A stretch of DNA of 64,000 nucleotides from Mesocentrotus franciscanus (lineage: Eukaryota > Echinodermata > Echinoidea > Camarodonta > Strongylocentrotidae), in the NCBI GenBank assembly GCA_037976565.1, contig CP137672.1, forward strand, positions 20,484,335 through 20,548,334. The letters are read 5' to 3'. This document shows positions 11,414 to 20,891 of the stretch, piece by piece. The position numbers and the translations under genes were made by a program. The notes under the pieces were generated by a model. That model saw only the letters and a list, made by a program, of their open reading frames with translations. It ran no database searches and had not been told where the DNA came from. The stretch's first letter is position 1; each line of letters begins with the position of its first letter.

Positions 11414-12904
11414 TTATGATATGTGCAGATGTTCATTCCAAGATAAAGTTTGATCTATGATAACACCTAAAAATCTAGAGTGAGTTTTCTGCTCTAATGG
11501 CATGCCGTCAATCTGTAAGTGAATTGGAGTATCAGTAATATGAGAATGGTGTTTAAAATAGATGAAGTGGGTCTTTTTTGTGTTCAAAGATAGTTTGTTA
11601 GCTTTAAACCATTGTGATACTTTGTTTATTTCATGATTTAATATGTTGTTTAAGGAAGTGAGATTTTTATGAGAAAAAAAGATATTTGTGTCGTCAGCGA
11701 ATAATACAAAAGATAAAATGGAGGATGTATTAATAATGTCATTGACATATAGCAGAAATAACAGTGGGCCTAGAATGGAGCCTTGAGGGACACCACATTG
11801 AACTAAAAGTGAATCAGAGTCATAACCATTAAATGTGACATATTGTCTTTGATTTCTTAAATAATCTTTAAACCAAAGGAGTGATTGACCTCGTATACCA
11901 TAATAATTAAGTTTTGAAAGTAAAATATCGTGATTAAGTGTATCGAATGCCTTACTGAGGTCACAAAATATACCAATGACATGTTCTTTGTTAGCTATGG
12001 CGTTTGTAATTTTATCATAAATTTGGATTAAAGCCAAGTTTGTTGAGTAATTTTTTCTGAAGCCATATTGATTAGAAGTTAGCAAATTGTGTTTGTTGAT
12101 AAATTCATAGAGTCTATTATATACTATTTTTTCAAAAATTTTGGATATACTTGGGAGTAGAGATATGGGGCGATAATTACTAATTTCATGAGGATTGTCT
12201 TTTTTGAAAATTGGATTGATTTTGGCGATTTTGAATAAGTCCGGAAAAACACCTTGTGATAATGATTTATTGAAAATGTGACTAAGAGGGTTAGCAAGTG
12301 GGTGAATTATTTCTTTTAAAAGAGACACACTAATTCTATCATGCCCGTGAGATTTGGAGTTGTTAAGAGAACGTGTAATATTGATAATTTCGGTGGGGTT
12401 CGTGGGGCTCAAGAAAAGAGAATGTGGATTAGGTTGGGGGAGATAATCCGTGAAATGCGCATTTCGGCTATTAATCTTGCTTGCAAGTTCGGGTCCGATG
12501 TTTGTAAAAAATGAATTAAATGAGTTTGCATGAAGGGAAGAGTCAACTTTAGAACCATTTAAAGTCATATCATCAGTAGGTGGGGGATTTGCCTTAGTTC
12601 CCATTACCTCTTTGATGATTTTCCAAGTTGCATTAGTATTTGAACTGACATCCTTTATTCTATTAGCATAATACATTTTACGTGATATACGAATTAATTT
12701 TGTCAACTTGTTGCGATATAACTTGTATGTTTTTAAATTGGCTTCAGTAGGATTGTGTAAATGTGACTTGTAAAGGCGATTACGTGTCTGTATTGATTTC
12801 AATAAACCCTTTGTTATCCAAGGATGTTTGGGGGTTTTTCTATTATTTTTTACTTTACCTATGGGAATATTTTTTTCATAATAATGTTGTAATTTATTAT
12901 TCAA
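11414..12904 (-). pseudogene. LINE reverse transcriptase
   Basis: 496 residues of a non-LTR reverse transcriptase, which copies its own RNA at a nicked target. Motifs in order: NYRPISLLPSISKIFEKIV (fingers), QYGFRKNYST, FCDLSKAFDTLNH (catalytic Asp), CGVPQGSILGPLLFLLYVND and FADDTNIF (the catalytic FADD), then SLNTKKTHFI and FLGVIID. The leading ~150 residues are the linker from the endonuclease. The length is normal for this domain, but the frame breaks from its neighbours on both sides, so the element is not intact as sequenced. Confidence 0.92.
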
Positions 12905-13050
12905 GAGATTATATGATATGTTCGCGTCAGCTTCATTGTATACATCCTCCCACCCTCAATTAATAAGTCTTGCTTTATTAATTCAATATTACGTTTAGAT
13001 TCTTTTCGATATGTACGTTGGTTAAATGATTTGGGGCATGGTAGTTTTAA

Positions 13051-13578
13051 TTAACAAGTTAAAAATATTGGTAAGTGGTCTGAAACTTCAGAGCATAGAA
13101 TTCCTCCTATCATTTTGTTGTTCATGTTGTTATGTACGTTGGAAAAAATGTTGTCAATTTGAGTTGATGAATATGGGTTAATTCTGGTGGATTTATTGAT
13201 GAATGAATGGAAGCCGAATGAGTACATAAGTTTCATAAAATTGTTTGAGTTATTATTGTCGACTGAGGGTAAGAAATTGATATTAAAATCTCCAAGAATA
13301 AAAGTATGCTTATTTTCATTACCTATTATATAGAGATATTGCTCAAGTTCCTTATAAAATAAATCAAAATTAGAGCCTGGCGGTCTATAAATTAAACCTA
13401 TGATGATATTCTTAAATCCTGTGTTTTCAATTTCAATGAATAAAGTCTCTGCATGTAACAGTTTCACATCGGAACGGATCTTAAATTTCAGTTTTTCAGC
13501 AATGTAGAAGGCCACGCCTCCGCCTCTTTTTCCTTTGCGATCTGCCCTTATCAACTTATAATTTGGTAAATTAAACAA
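13051..13578 (-). pseudogene. LINE endonuclease domain, C-terminal part
   Basis: 175 residues of an exonuclease-endonuclease-phosphatase (APE-like) domain: GKRGGGVAFYI, IIIGLIYRPPG, FILGDFNIN (metal-ligand Asp/Asn) and SEVSDHLPIFLT (catalytic SDH). The open frame continues upstream through ETWLHENSPDLFN to the truncation point near 13609. The N-terminal half is missing. Confidence 0.88.
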
Positions 13579-13609
13579 ATCTGGGGAATTTTCATGTAGC
13601 CATGTCTCG

Positions 13610-13616
13610 CTTTACT
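13610..13616. repeat. LINE target-site duplication, 5' copy
   Basis: Minus-strand AGTAAAG immediately before the LINE sequence begins. Partner at 10333-10339. Confidence 0.62.
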
Positions 13617-13636
13617 GAATAAGTATGAGAAATTAC

Positions 13637-13809
13637 CTTTAGTTGACAACAAGTTTTTGGAGCAACAAGCTGCCTTCATCTCTCCTGTCCTCCTTGGCAT
13701 GTTATGAGCTTTGTGCAAGTGAGTATCCAGCCTTTGCACACGTTTAGGACACTTCGGGCACTTGAAGCGTATTTTTTTCTCTTTGGTACCACTGTGTCTA
13801 ATGGGCTCT
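13637..13809 (-). CDS. Zinc-finger gene exon: second finger
   Basis: The acceptor is TTTGTCTTTCAG and the donor ACTAAAG|GTAATT. In phase with the previous exon it reads EPIRHSGTKEKKIRF, then the finger CPKCPKRVQRLDTHLHKAH, then NMPRRTGEMKAACCSKNLLS. The open frame runs on into intron and LINE sequence, which is not coding for this gene. Confidence 0.7.
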
Positions 13810-16800
13810 CTGAAAGACAAAAAAATTAAATTAAAAAACGGAACAGTAATGAGAGAGCAGTAGGTACAGACAACCCTATAAATAATGCCTGGGGAAACTT
13901 TTGTGATGGAGGCAAATATATATCACTATATACCTCTCTTTAGAAATCTAGCCATCTGATTGGTCGAAATTGAGTCGTGATTTTAGCCATGCCCGTAAAG
14001 AAACGAACAATGCCAGTAACGGTAAATAGTTCAAGAGAAAGATGCCCGTTTGCTGAGATCCCCATTGGTTTACGTGTAAAAGTTTCTTTGTGCGAGCGGG
14101 TACCATACAGTGTGTGTGCGATTTGGTCGCTTAGTGTGTGCGATTCCCTAATGATCGTAACATTCAGGCAACTTTCTAGCGAAGATTAACAGACAGTGTC
14201 ACAGATTTTCTGTGATGTTTTAACCAATCTTTACTAATGAAAAGGATAAGGTAAGAATTCTTCGTAGATTTTTTGTGAATTGATATAAAAGATATATGGA
14301 CTGCTTTAATATTCGAGACATACATGTAGATGTTTCTATACTGGCTCTCGGGGACATTGCATCCACCGTCGCGCATCTCGGGGTCATGGCAGGATGCAAC
14401 GTCCCCTTGAGCCTATAGAAACAGCTATGCCTCTCATAGCAGTCAATATATCTATATTATATATTTTTTGGATCCAATTTATTTGCTTGCAATCATAGTA
14501 TACCGCTACAAAGAGATTATGATACCACTTGTTATAAATCCACAATCAATTATAACAATAGCATATAAATTCAGTTACAGAGTCGTACTCTTCTTGTGCC
14601 AGCTGGAGCAGGGCTAGTCTCCTGTCTTTGTCGGAAACCTTGTGTTTATTAATCAGGTGGCGGGACATCTGATCAGTCAACGTGGAACACATTGGACAAC
14701 ATCTCTTAATTCTCTGCTTCTACAAACATATAGAACGAAATGTATGAAAGTAATTCAGAAAGCATATAAAGGTATGAACACATTATACTCATTGCAGGAT
14801 GCGTGAAAGATTTAGAGCTTTTCTAGGAGAATTTATTGACCTTAAAGCTTTGACCTTCAAAAGATTTAAATATGCACGTTCCCCGTATTCCAGAGGGCGT
14901 TCAAAATACGACGCTGGCGGACGTTGCTAGCTGCCTATTGACACCAACAGAATACGGCTCTTACGCAGATGGCATGTTCCGATGGCGATGACTAGAGCAG
15001 CGATAACTACACTGGCGGGATTGTGCGCCTTTAACTCACATTCTAACTTGACATTAATTAGCTTTCATGTATTTATTGTTTGAATTGGTGATTCGACCAG
15101 AATTTCGTTAAAAATTTGCAATTGTTGACAGTATTTATAAGTCCTCTGTGGAAGTGATTGGGACAGTAAAGTGAAATGCATTTACTCTTAAAGATAAAGA
15201 CCAGTTCTGGTCATGAGATTGCATTGTGAAAGAAACGTTGTGGAATCGATCAGAAAAGGTTGATCATCTAGCACATAAGTATTAGTGTGTACTGCAAGGT
15301 TCTGGAATCATCAAAATGATAAGAAATTTGGCCCAGTCTTGGTAAAGTTACAAGCACTGTACACAGAAAGATGTATATGGGACTACGCGACCACGTGCGC
15401 GATATCTATTTGGTCCCAATAGATATAATAATTTACCAAATATATCAATTAGTAGGCGATTTCCCGGCAAAATTTGTATCATCACGTATTTAATAGTCAA
15501 AACATATTCTTTCACATGATTGGTAATGAGAGCTTCCATTTCATTTTTTTGAGAGAGGGGCGTTTCCAAAACTGGTCTTTACCTTTAAATAAAAAAACAC
15601 AATTTTAATGAGTGTATATGACCCTGATAAAAAATGCTCCAGCATTTAAAACGAACAATACCAATATAAATTATTTAGAGGAATCATTATCATTATTATT
15701 TGCATTTGGCATATTTTCCTTGTATCAACTTTAAAGCTTTTTAACATAAAAGCAATATTACCTTTCATGGATACACTATCAAGCACAAATAGGTACCCGA
15801 AGGTTCGCTCCTAAGCAGATGAAATTAAGAAGTATCTTGTTTTCATGCAAAAGAGAAGATGTGGGACTCAATAAAATTACAGAATTGCCACCCAAAGATT
15901 TTTTTTAAACGATAAAAAATGAAATCAATACCTTGTTAGTCGTTTTATTGGCCACAGTTGCTGCCAAATTGCACTCTGAAAATTGCAATGTGTAAATGCA
16001 CAAATTAATACACAAATGATGTTTTGTGTGGTAAATTTCAGAATAATATACATGACAATCAACAAAAAAAGGGGATAACAAGATGTCTTAATGTATCACT
16101 TTGCACCCTTTGATCTTGACAGGGCTGGCAATTTTCTTTCCCTTTGGAATAATATTATATTAAAGGAAGACAAGAAAGAAAAAAAAAATTTTTTTAAGAT
16201 ACAGTACTCGTATTTTCATTTAAAAAAGAAGCTTAAACAAACTAGGAATTGAAATAGTTTGTATATACAATGTATATGCATACAGTGATAGTATTTTAAG
16301 TACACCATGGATTTTTTGATGAGTTACTTAATTGTCTATTTCCTACCTAAAGCCTATAGATGTGTCTTTGCCATTCTTTTTCGACGGCATTAATTATAAT
16401 GATTTTGATAAGCACCAGTGAAAATTATAAAACAAGGGGAACGCTCTCGGCGGTCTCGCCTGCATTACGTAATTTGTTATGATGAAAAAATTGAGGTTGA
16501 GACATTATTTATAGGCAGGGTGGCCCATTAGCATTTTGAAGTGAATATTGACTAAGAATCATCAGAAGAATTATTCACTATTGTTTGTATCAAGACAAAT
16601 AACAAAAATTGATTTATTAATTCTCATATTAAGTTGTGAAAACATAATCCAAGTCTACTGACCTAAAATGACCTTTGACCTCGACTTTGTGACCTGGAAT
16701 TCATGTCATATGATTTGTGATACGTGATAACCCTTGGGTACAAGTTTCATGGAATTTGAACTAACACTTTTGAAACTATGCTAAAATTTCAAAATCTTGA

Positions 16801-18903
16801 TGTTGATACCACAACAAAGTCTAAGTTTGCAGACCTGAAATGACATTTAACCTTGGCTTTGTCACCTAAAAGACTAATCACATGATTGGTGATACTTGAT
16901 AACCCTTATATGTTTCATTGAATAAGAACTTATACATTCAAAATTATATAAAAAATTCAAAAACTTAACCTCAGGTTCAGTTTTTGATGATTATGCCACA
17001 ACATAGTCTAAGTTTGTTGACCTGAAATGAACTTTGACCTTGACTTTGTGACCTGAAATTCTACTCACATGATTTGGGATACTTGATAACCCTTTAGTCC
17101 AAGTTTCATTCAATAAGAAGTTATAATGCTAAATATATCACTCATTGCGGATGTAGTATCGAAAATAATATCGCTAGTTTTATTCGTTCGTCTCGCAATG
17201 TATGGTCAATAAGGGATCTAAAGATCACGACGTTTCGTGCACCGCTGCAACACTTCGTCAGGTGATAAAATATAATGTAAGCAAGAGTGTTTTATAATCT
17301 ACAGGGAGGACCGGCGGTCAGTTAATTCAATCAATAATTGGAACAATAGCGCACAAGGCCTATTGGCCGACGCACACGAAGCTCAACAAATCAGCAGGCC
17401 GCTGGCTCGGTTCGCCTAATGGGCGCAAACAATAGCATGCTCAACCAATCAAGGAGCCGCTGGCTCGGCCCCTCTGCTGATTGGAATCGACCGGTACTGG
17501 CCGGCTGGACGGGGAGTGTCATGGCGGCGTATCGTACGCATCCAAATTACTTTCCAAATTATATCAAAAGTTCAAAAACTTAACCTTAGGTTAAGTGTTT
17601 TGATGTTGACGCCGCCGCCGCCCCTGGAAAAGCGGCGCCTATGTCTCTTTTGCTATGCAGGCGAGACAAAAACAAGAAAATAAAATAGACTTACGATCTT
17701 CAGGAGGCTCGGCTTTAACAACATTAATCTTGTTTCCTTGTTCATGTACGTCTCCTAATTACCAATCAACAAAAAAAAGAGAAAGGAAGAATATGTCTTA
17801 ATGTATTACTTCACACTTTGTTCTTGACTGGGCTGGCAATTTTCTTTCCCTTTGGAAGAATATTTCAATTTTCTAAGATACAGTATACCCCAGTATACAG
17901 TGATAGTTTAAGTACACCATGGATAATGTAATGAGTTAATTAAATGTCTATTTTCCACAGCTTCTCTGAGCTTTCAAATGCATTGTTACATGTTTTAATA
18001 CAATACAGCATCCCCAGTTCCAACAACCAAAGTCTTAGCTAGATTTGTTGATTTAGGGGGCACCTAAAAAATCATTGAGTCTGATAGTTACCTGGGTGAA
18101 GGGTATGGTTGAGGTAAATGTCTTGACCCAAAAGTTCCAGGGACAACCTTCCTTTTTTGTGGATGAATGGGTAGGGTGGGAGGCATGGTCCGATCCAAAT
18201 TGTTAGCAAAACCAATAACGAGATTCCCCACATTTACCAGATACTCATTCATGCAGCCATGGTCTTAATATGTTTCTTTGCCATTCCTTTTCAACATGTC
18301 CCGCATAGGCCATTTAGGTTTAAAGTGAAGACAGGAACTCACCAAGGCTTCAATTTCATGCACACACAAAATAAGATACTCAGCCCTGGAAGTAAAACTT
18401 TCCTCAAATCCAGGGTGTATCTAAACTTTTGACAAGCACTGTAAATATAGAGGTCCTGAGGATTCCAACATCAGGTATAATCTAACAGTTTGTCATCGGG
18501 GGTTAGTGCCCTAGGTGGAGAATCATTATCCTAGGGGCCTAAATTTAAGTAAAATGTATTTATTTATTTTTTTTTTTGCATATTAGCAAAATTAAGATTT
18601 CCCCACCCCCTCCCCCAAAAAAATCAACATTACCTTGGTTTTTCAACTGACATGAGATTTGATTGTGACATGATTGTGACATGTTTGTCCAAAATTGAAC
18701 ACAGATCAATATTTGGTATATAGTTTTGGTTGTGTTTAAAGTAATACTTTTCATAAATTGCTTTGAAAATGATCACTTTTCTGCCTTTGAAATGCAGTAT
18801 ATACAGTAACATGTATGATCTGTGATATTGAATATAATTACATGGACTTACTAGAGAGATCTTGGCGTACTTGCTGGCTCTCCATCAACGTAGATAGTTG
18901 AAG
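13637..18903 (-). CDS. Two-finger C2H2-like zinc-finger protein, five internal exons
   Basis: Five minus-strand exons join in phase: 18903-18852, 17754-17695, 15975-15932, 14719-14589 and 13809-13637. They encode a helical segment (LQLSTLMESQQVRQDLS), a linker with NVVKAEPPED (a VKAE sumoylation-type motif), then two CxxC..HxxxH fingers, CCPMCSTLTDQMSRHLINKH and CPKCPKRVQRLDTHLHKAH, each followed by a basic or helical stretch. All acceptors end AG and all donors start GT. The upstream exon must end in phase 0 and the next must begin in phase 1; neither was found, so both ends of the gene are missing. A LINE occupies the intron after the last exon. I do not recognise the family; nucleic-acid binding is inferred from the fingers only. 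Confidence 0.66.
13925..14462. mobile_element. Dispersed repeat (family D), copy 1, with hairpin end
   Basis: About 530 bp that recurs in reverse orientation at 32622-33145. Shared blocks are CATCTGATTGGTCGAAATT, TCGTGATTTTA.GCCATGCCC, TTTTCTGTGATGTTTTAACC, ACGAATTC-type junctions and AGCAGTCGATAT at the end. A stem of GCTGTTTCTATA / TATAGAAACAGC pairs lies close to one end. It is non-coding. Confidence 0.75.
14589..14719 (-). CDS. Zinc-finger gene exon: first finger
   Basis: The acceptor is TATGTTTGTAG and the donor CAAGAAGA|GTACGA. It codes for KQRIKR, then the finger CCPMCSTLTDQMSRHLINKH, then KVSDKDRRLALLQLAQE. It enters in phase 0 and leaves in phase 2, matching both neighbours. Confidence 0.72.
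14720..15931. other. Intron of the zinc-finger gene; nothing else recognised
   Basis: No coding signal or clear repeat was seen. A segment near 14880-15030 is GC-richer than its surroundings but holds no ORF. Confidence 0.6.
15932..15975 (-). CDS. Zinc-finger gene short exon
   Basis: 44 bases between AATTTTCAG and AAG|GTATTG. It completes a Gln codon from the previous exon and adds CNLAATVANKTTNK. The phase match on both sides is the main support. Confidence 0.6.
16045..16390. repeat. Intronic duplication, copy 1 (partner 17760-18300)
   Basis: Shares CAATCAACAAAAAAA, ATGTCTTAATGTAT, GGGCTGGCAATTTTCTTTCC, AAGTACACCATGGAT and TTTGCCATTC in order with 17760-18300. Each copy begins about 60 bases (copy 1) or a few bases (copy 2) beyond an exon of the zinc-finger gene. 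Confidence 0.75.
17137..17550 (-). mobile_element. Penelope-like or retrozyme-type retroelement fragment
   Basis: This ~410-bp, GC-richer block interrupts the repeat pattern of the surrounding element: the unit breaks after GAAGTTATAATGCTAAAT and resumes at TTCCAAATTATATCAAAAG. It contains a hammerhead ribozyme on the minus strand (17224-17266). Hammerheads with this layout are known from the terminal repeats of Penelope-like elements and from animal retrozymes. No reverse transcriptase or GIY-YIG domain is present, so this is a terminal-repeat fragment or a non-autonomous element. Assignment rests on the ribozyme alone. Confidence 0.55.
17224..17266 (-). ncRNA. Hammerhead self-cleaving ribozyme (type I layout, minimal stem III)
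   Basis: Read on the minus strand: ATCAC (stem I, 5' side), core CTGACGA (fits CUGANGA), stem II closed by GTG and CAC with an extra A on its 5' side, core GAAA, then CGTC ending at the expected cleavage site, then GTGAT (stem I, 3' side, complementary to ATCAC). Stem III is reduced to the self-complementary ACGT, as in minimal hammerheads of Penelope-like elements that are thought to act as dimers. All conserved core bases are present. Confidence 0.78.
17695..17754 (-). CDS. Zinc-finger gene exon with VKAEPPED
   Basis: 60 bases between GGTAATTAG and GATC|GTAAGT, encoding (R)DVHEQGNKINVVKAEPPED. It enters in phase 1 and leaves in phase 1. VKAE fits the psi-K-x-E sumoylation consensus common in transcription factors. 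Confidence 0.65.
17760..18300. repeat. Intronic duplication, copy 2
   Basis: Partner of 16045-16390, same order and orientation. It diverges after TTTCTTTGCCATTCCTTTTC. Confidence 0.72.
18852..18903 (-). CDS. Zinc-finger gene exon, helical segment
   Basis: 52 bases between TTTTTTCCAG and CTCTCTA|GTAAGT, read in phase 0 as LQLSTLMESQQVRQDLS. A second frame is also open over this short exon, but only this one matches the phase and frame of the next exon. Confidence 0.58.
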
Positions 18904-19429
18904 CTGGAAAAAAGAAAAATGAATGATCAAATGTTAATAATATATCACTATATAAATTAATAAAATATTGGAATCTTGTAAGTTGTAGTCACAGGTCACA
19001 ATAAGACCCAAGTATATAAGTAAATAACCTTGTACATGTGTTAATTATTCCTTCGATGCTAATTAATCCACAATCAAAAGTGTCTTCTTTTTCTTTAAAC
19101 ACCTTTTACAAATGTAATAGGTACTGAACTATGCTCTATGCAAATTGGGCCAAAAAAGTGATATTCTTCCTGAAAGTAATGGTTAACCATTAAATCAAAT
19201 GGTTGCCTCCCCCTAATATAAAGGTCCACATACTCAACTGGGGAGGAATACAGTTAATATTGTAGGGATGGTATTCCTTTGTGTCTTAAGCCATACACCT
19301 GCTTGGATATGCCACAAAATTTGAGCATACATAGTAGCAAAGTTTAGATAATCAGTTCATTTTGTAATGCACATTATGCAAGAAGTATGTAATGAACTAA
19401 TTTAAATATAATTCCATTGTTTGGATCTG

Positions 19430-19579
19430 CATGAGCATGAGGACGATGTGCTGGAATGGCTGAGGGAGAACGAGTACCTCTGGAGAAAGGGCCACAGACT
19501 GTATCGGGACACCAAGAAGAAGCAAAGAACAAGCCACAGCCACAGTCACTGCCTTACGTATTGTGAACACTTGTTGTGA
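19430..19579 (+). pseudogene. Harbinger MADF/Myb-like DNA-binding protein fragment
   Basis: The frame reads HEHEDDVLEWLRENEYLWRK then GHRLYRDTKKKQ, matching the start of a MADF (SANT-like) domain: acidic lead, hydrophobic helix, Trp, basic stretch. It then runs into His/Ser repeats and a stop at 19577-19579, where the internal deletion begins. Harbinger elements encode such a protein to bring the transposase to DNA. Confidence 0.65.
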
Positions 19580-19800
19580 ACACTTGTGAGCAGCATTGTT
19601 TACTTATAAAAATGTTTTGTTTACTTAATAAAGTGTTGGTAAAAACTTTGAAAAAATGGTTAAAACTTTGCATTTTTTTGTTTACTTAATAAAGTATTGG
19701 TAAAAACTTTGAAAAAATGGTTAAAACTTTGCATTTTGTTTTGTTTACTTAATAAAGTGTTGGTAAAAACTTTGAAACACTTGTTGTGAACACTTGTGGT
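19566..19800. repeat. ~62-bp tandem repeat at the Harbinger deletion junction
   Basis: Three copies of TTTACTTAATAAAGT.TTGG followed by TAAAAACTTTGAAAAAATGG, starting near 19619, 19680 and 19743. They are framed by copies of TTGTGAACACTTG at both sides, which suggests slippage or repair at the deletion junction. Confidence 0.8.
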
Positions 19801-20039
19801 GGCATCCTCATGAAGTGATGGAATGCACGAGGGTCTTCATTCCTCAGCTCCACCATCAACTGGTCATACAGTCCAAACTCCATTCTTCTCACGATCCATC
19901 CTCGGACCCACACAGCTCTTGGACGTCTCCTTCTTCTCCTTCTGTCTAAATCTTGATACAGTCTGAATAGGTTGTGGTTCTGCTGTTGAATGAGTGCAGC
20001 TATCATATGGACTCTTTGATCATCCATGGTGGAGAACAA
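19790..20039 (-). pseudogene. PIF/Harbinger transposase, N-terminal fragment
   Basis: From the ATG at 20039 the frame encodes a polar leader, RRRRRR, then WVRGWIVRRMEFGLYDQLM, VELRNEDPRAFHHFMRMPP. This is the N-terminal signature of Harbinger transposases (WV..W..RR..FG.Y..L..EL..ED...F..FMRM.P). The catalytic DDE domain is absent: after MPP the frame runs into the tandem repeat and stops. Inactive. Confidence 0.82.
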
Positions 20040-20882
20040 TTGATGATGTTGAAGACCAAGACCAAGGGTGATGAGGTCTGTACACCACGGCTGCTTGACT
20101 CATACTGAGATCCAGATGATTTTCTCCCCCTTTTCATACAAAATATCAGTTGTCCGCTAGGTGTCCTTCTACATACTCTAGACATACTCCAGACATCCTA
20201 AATATACGAGATACATCCCAGATACAAACGCTTTGTCCGTTTGAATACTTTATATACGAGATGCATACGCTTACATCCTTTCTATTTCCGTGCTACTAAC
20301 GATGTATAGACGTTCCATGTACCTTATCTTTCCTCCCTCTTTCCGTTTTCAGCTGCAGCGGATGTGAGTTGCGAAGATGCCCAGATGATGCAGAGAGGAT
20401 ACAGCGGACGTTTAACGGATGATAACGGACATAGAACATTTGTTGCTCGTATTTGTCGCAGATTTACAGCGTACACGGCGGAAAGTTCATCCGTTCTAAA
20501 AGTTTTGTGCAGCTCAAAACTTTTTGCGCGGATGAAATCACAGTGGACGGATGCTCGATGGATAGAGCGTATGAAACACGTATGCAATGAGTACACAACG
20601 GATGCATAGCGTTTTCCAACGGATGGCAAGATTTTTTTTACGTTTTACATCCTCTTTGCATCCGTAAGTGCAGTGGGACCAGGCCTTTAGGTTAATCTTT
20701 TTGACCCTTGTCAAAAGAATAGGGCGCTAAAATATTATTTAAAAATCCATATCTCTAGAATCGTTGGTCCAAATTGAATAATTCAAAGTGCATTGTGTGA
20801 ATAAAAGTTGTATTTTTAAAATGATATACAAATTACCCCCTTATCTCCTACAAAAAAAAATGACCTAAACTGCCTAGACCCT

Positions 20883-20891
20883 ACTTGAGTA
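20883..20891. repeat. Foldback target-site duplication, left copy
   Basis: ACTTGAGTA, identical to 27472-27480, immediately outside the left terminal repeat. Confidence 0.88.

Larger units (their letters stand above)
10340..13609 (-). mobile_element. 5'-truncated APE-type LINE (CR1/jockey-like)
   Basis: A 3.27-kb minus-strand non-LTR retrotransposon. Reading from its 5' side: C-terminal half of an apurinic-type endonuclease, a near-complete reverse transcriptase, a C-terminal domain, a 3' UTR with AT dinucleotide repeats, and a tail of AAATAAAAG followed by CAAA units at about 10357-10340. It starts inside the endonuclease at ETWLHE, a typical 5' truncation. The three coding pieces are in different frames. 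A 7-bp AGTAAAG repeat flanks it. It landed 20 bases past the donor of a zinc-finger exon (13637), so it is intronic there. Confidence 0.88.
16453..17667. mobile_element. Element with perfect 13-bp inverted ends and internal TGACCTTTGACCTTG-type repeats
   Basis: It starts GTCTCGCCTGCAT and ends ATGCAGGCGAGAC, perfect inverted repeats. Inside are about three ~175-bp units, starting near 16652, 16818 and 17005, each with TCTAAGTTTG.TGACCTGAAATG, GACCTTGACTTTGTGACCT and GATACTTGATAACCC. It is interrupted at about 17137-17550 by the hammerhead-bearing insert. There is no coding capacity. It sits in an intron of the zinc-finger gene. Confidence 0.7.
19430..20685. mobile_element. Internally deleted PIF/Harbinger DNA transposon
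   Basis: It carries pieces of both Harbinger genes in opposite orientation: a MADF/Myb-like fragment on the plus strand (19430-19579) and a transposase N-terminus on the minus strand (20039-19790). They are separated by a tandem repeat and a deletion junction. The right end reads GTGCAGTGGGACCAGGCC (20668-20685), a Harbinger-like terminus. No matching left terminus was found, so the left side is truncated. The subterminal region 20355-20670 is packed with CGGATG motifs. Confidence 0.75.

Noticed and set aside
13551..13820. 89-residue zinc-finger protein as a single ORF
   Set aside because: It joins a real exon (13637-13809) to intron and LINE endonuclease sequence; the ends are not from one gene.
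20324..20629. ORFs of 101 and 81 residues on opposite strands
   Set aside because: They lie in the CGGATG-rich subterminal region of the Harbinger remnant and have no recognisable domain.
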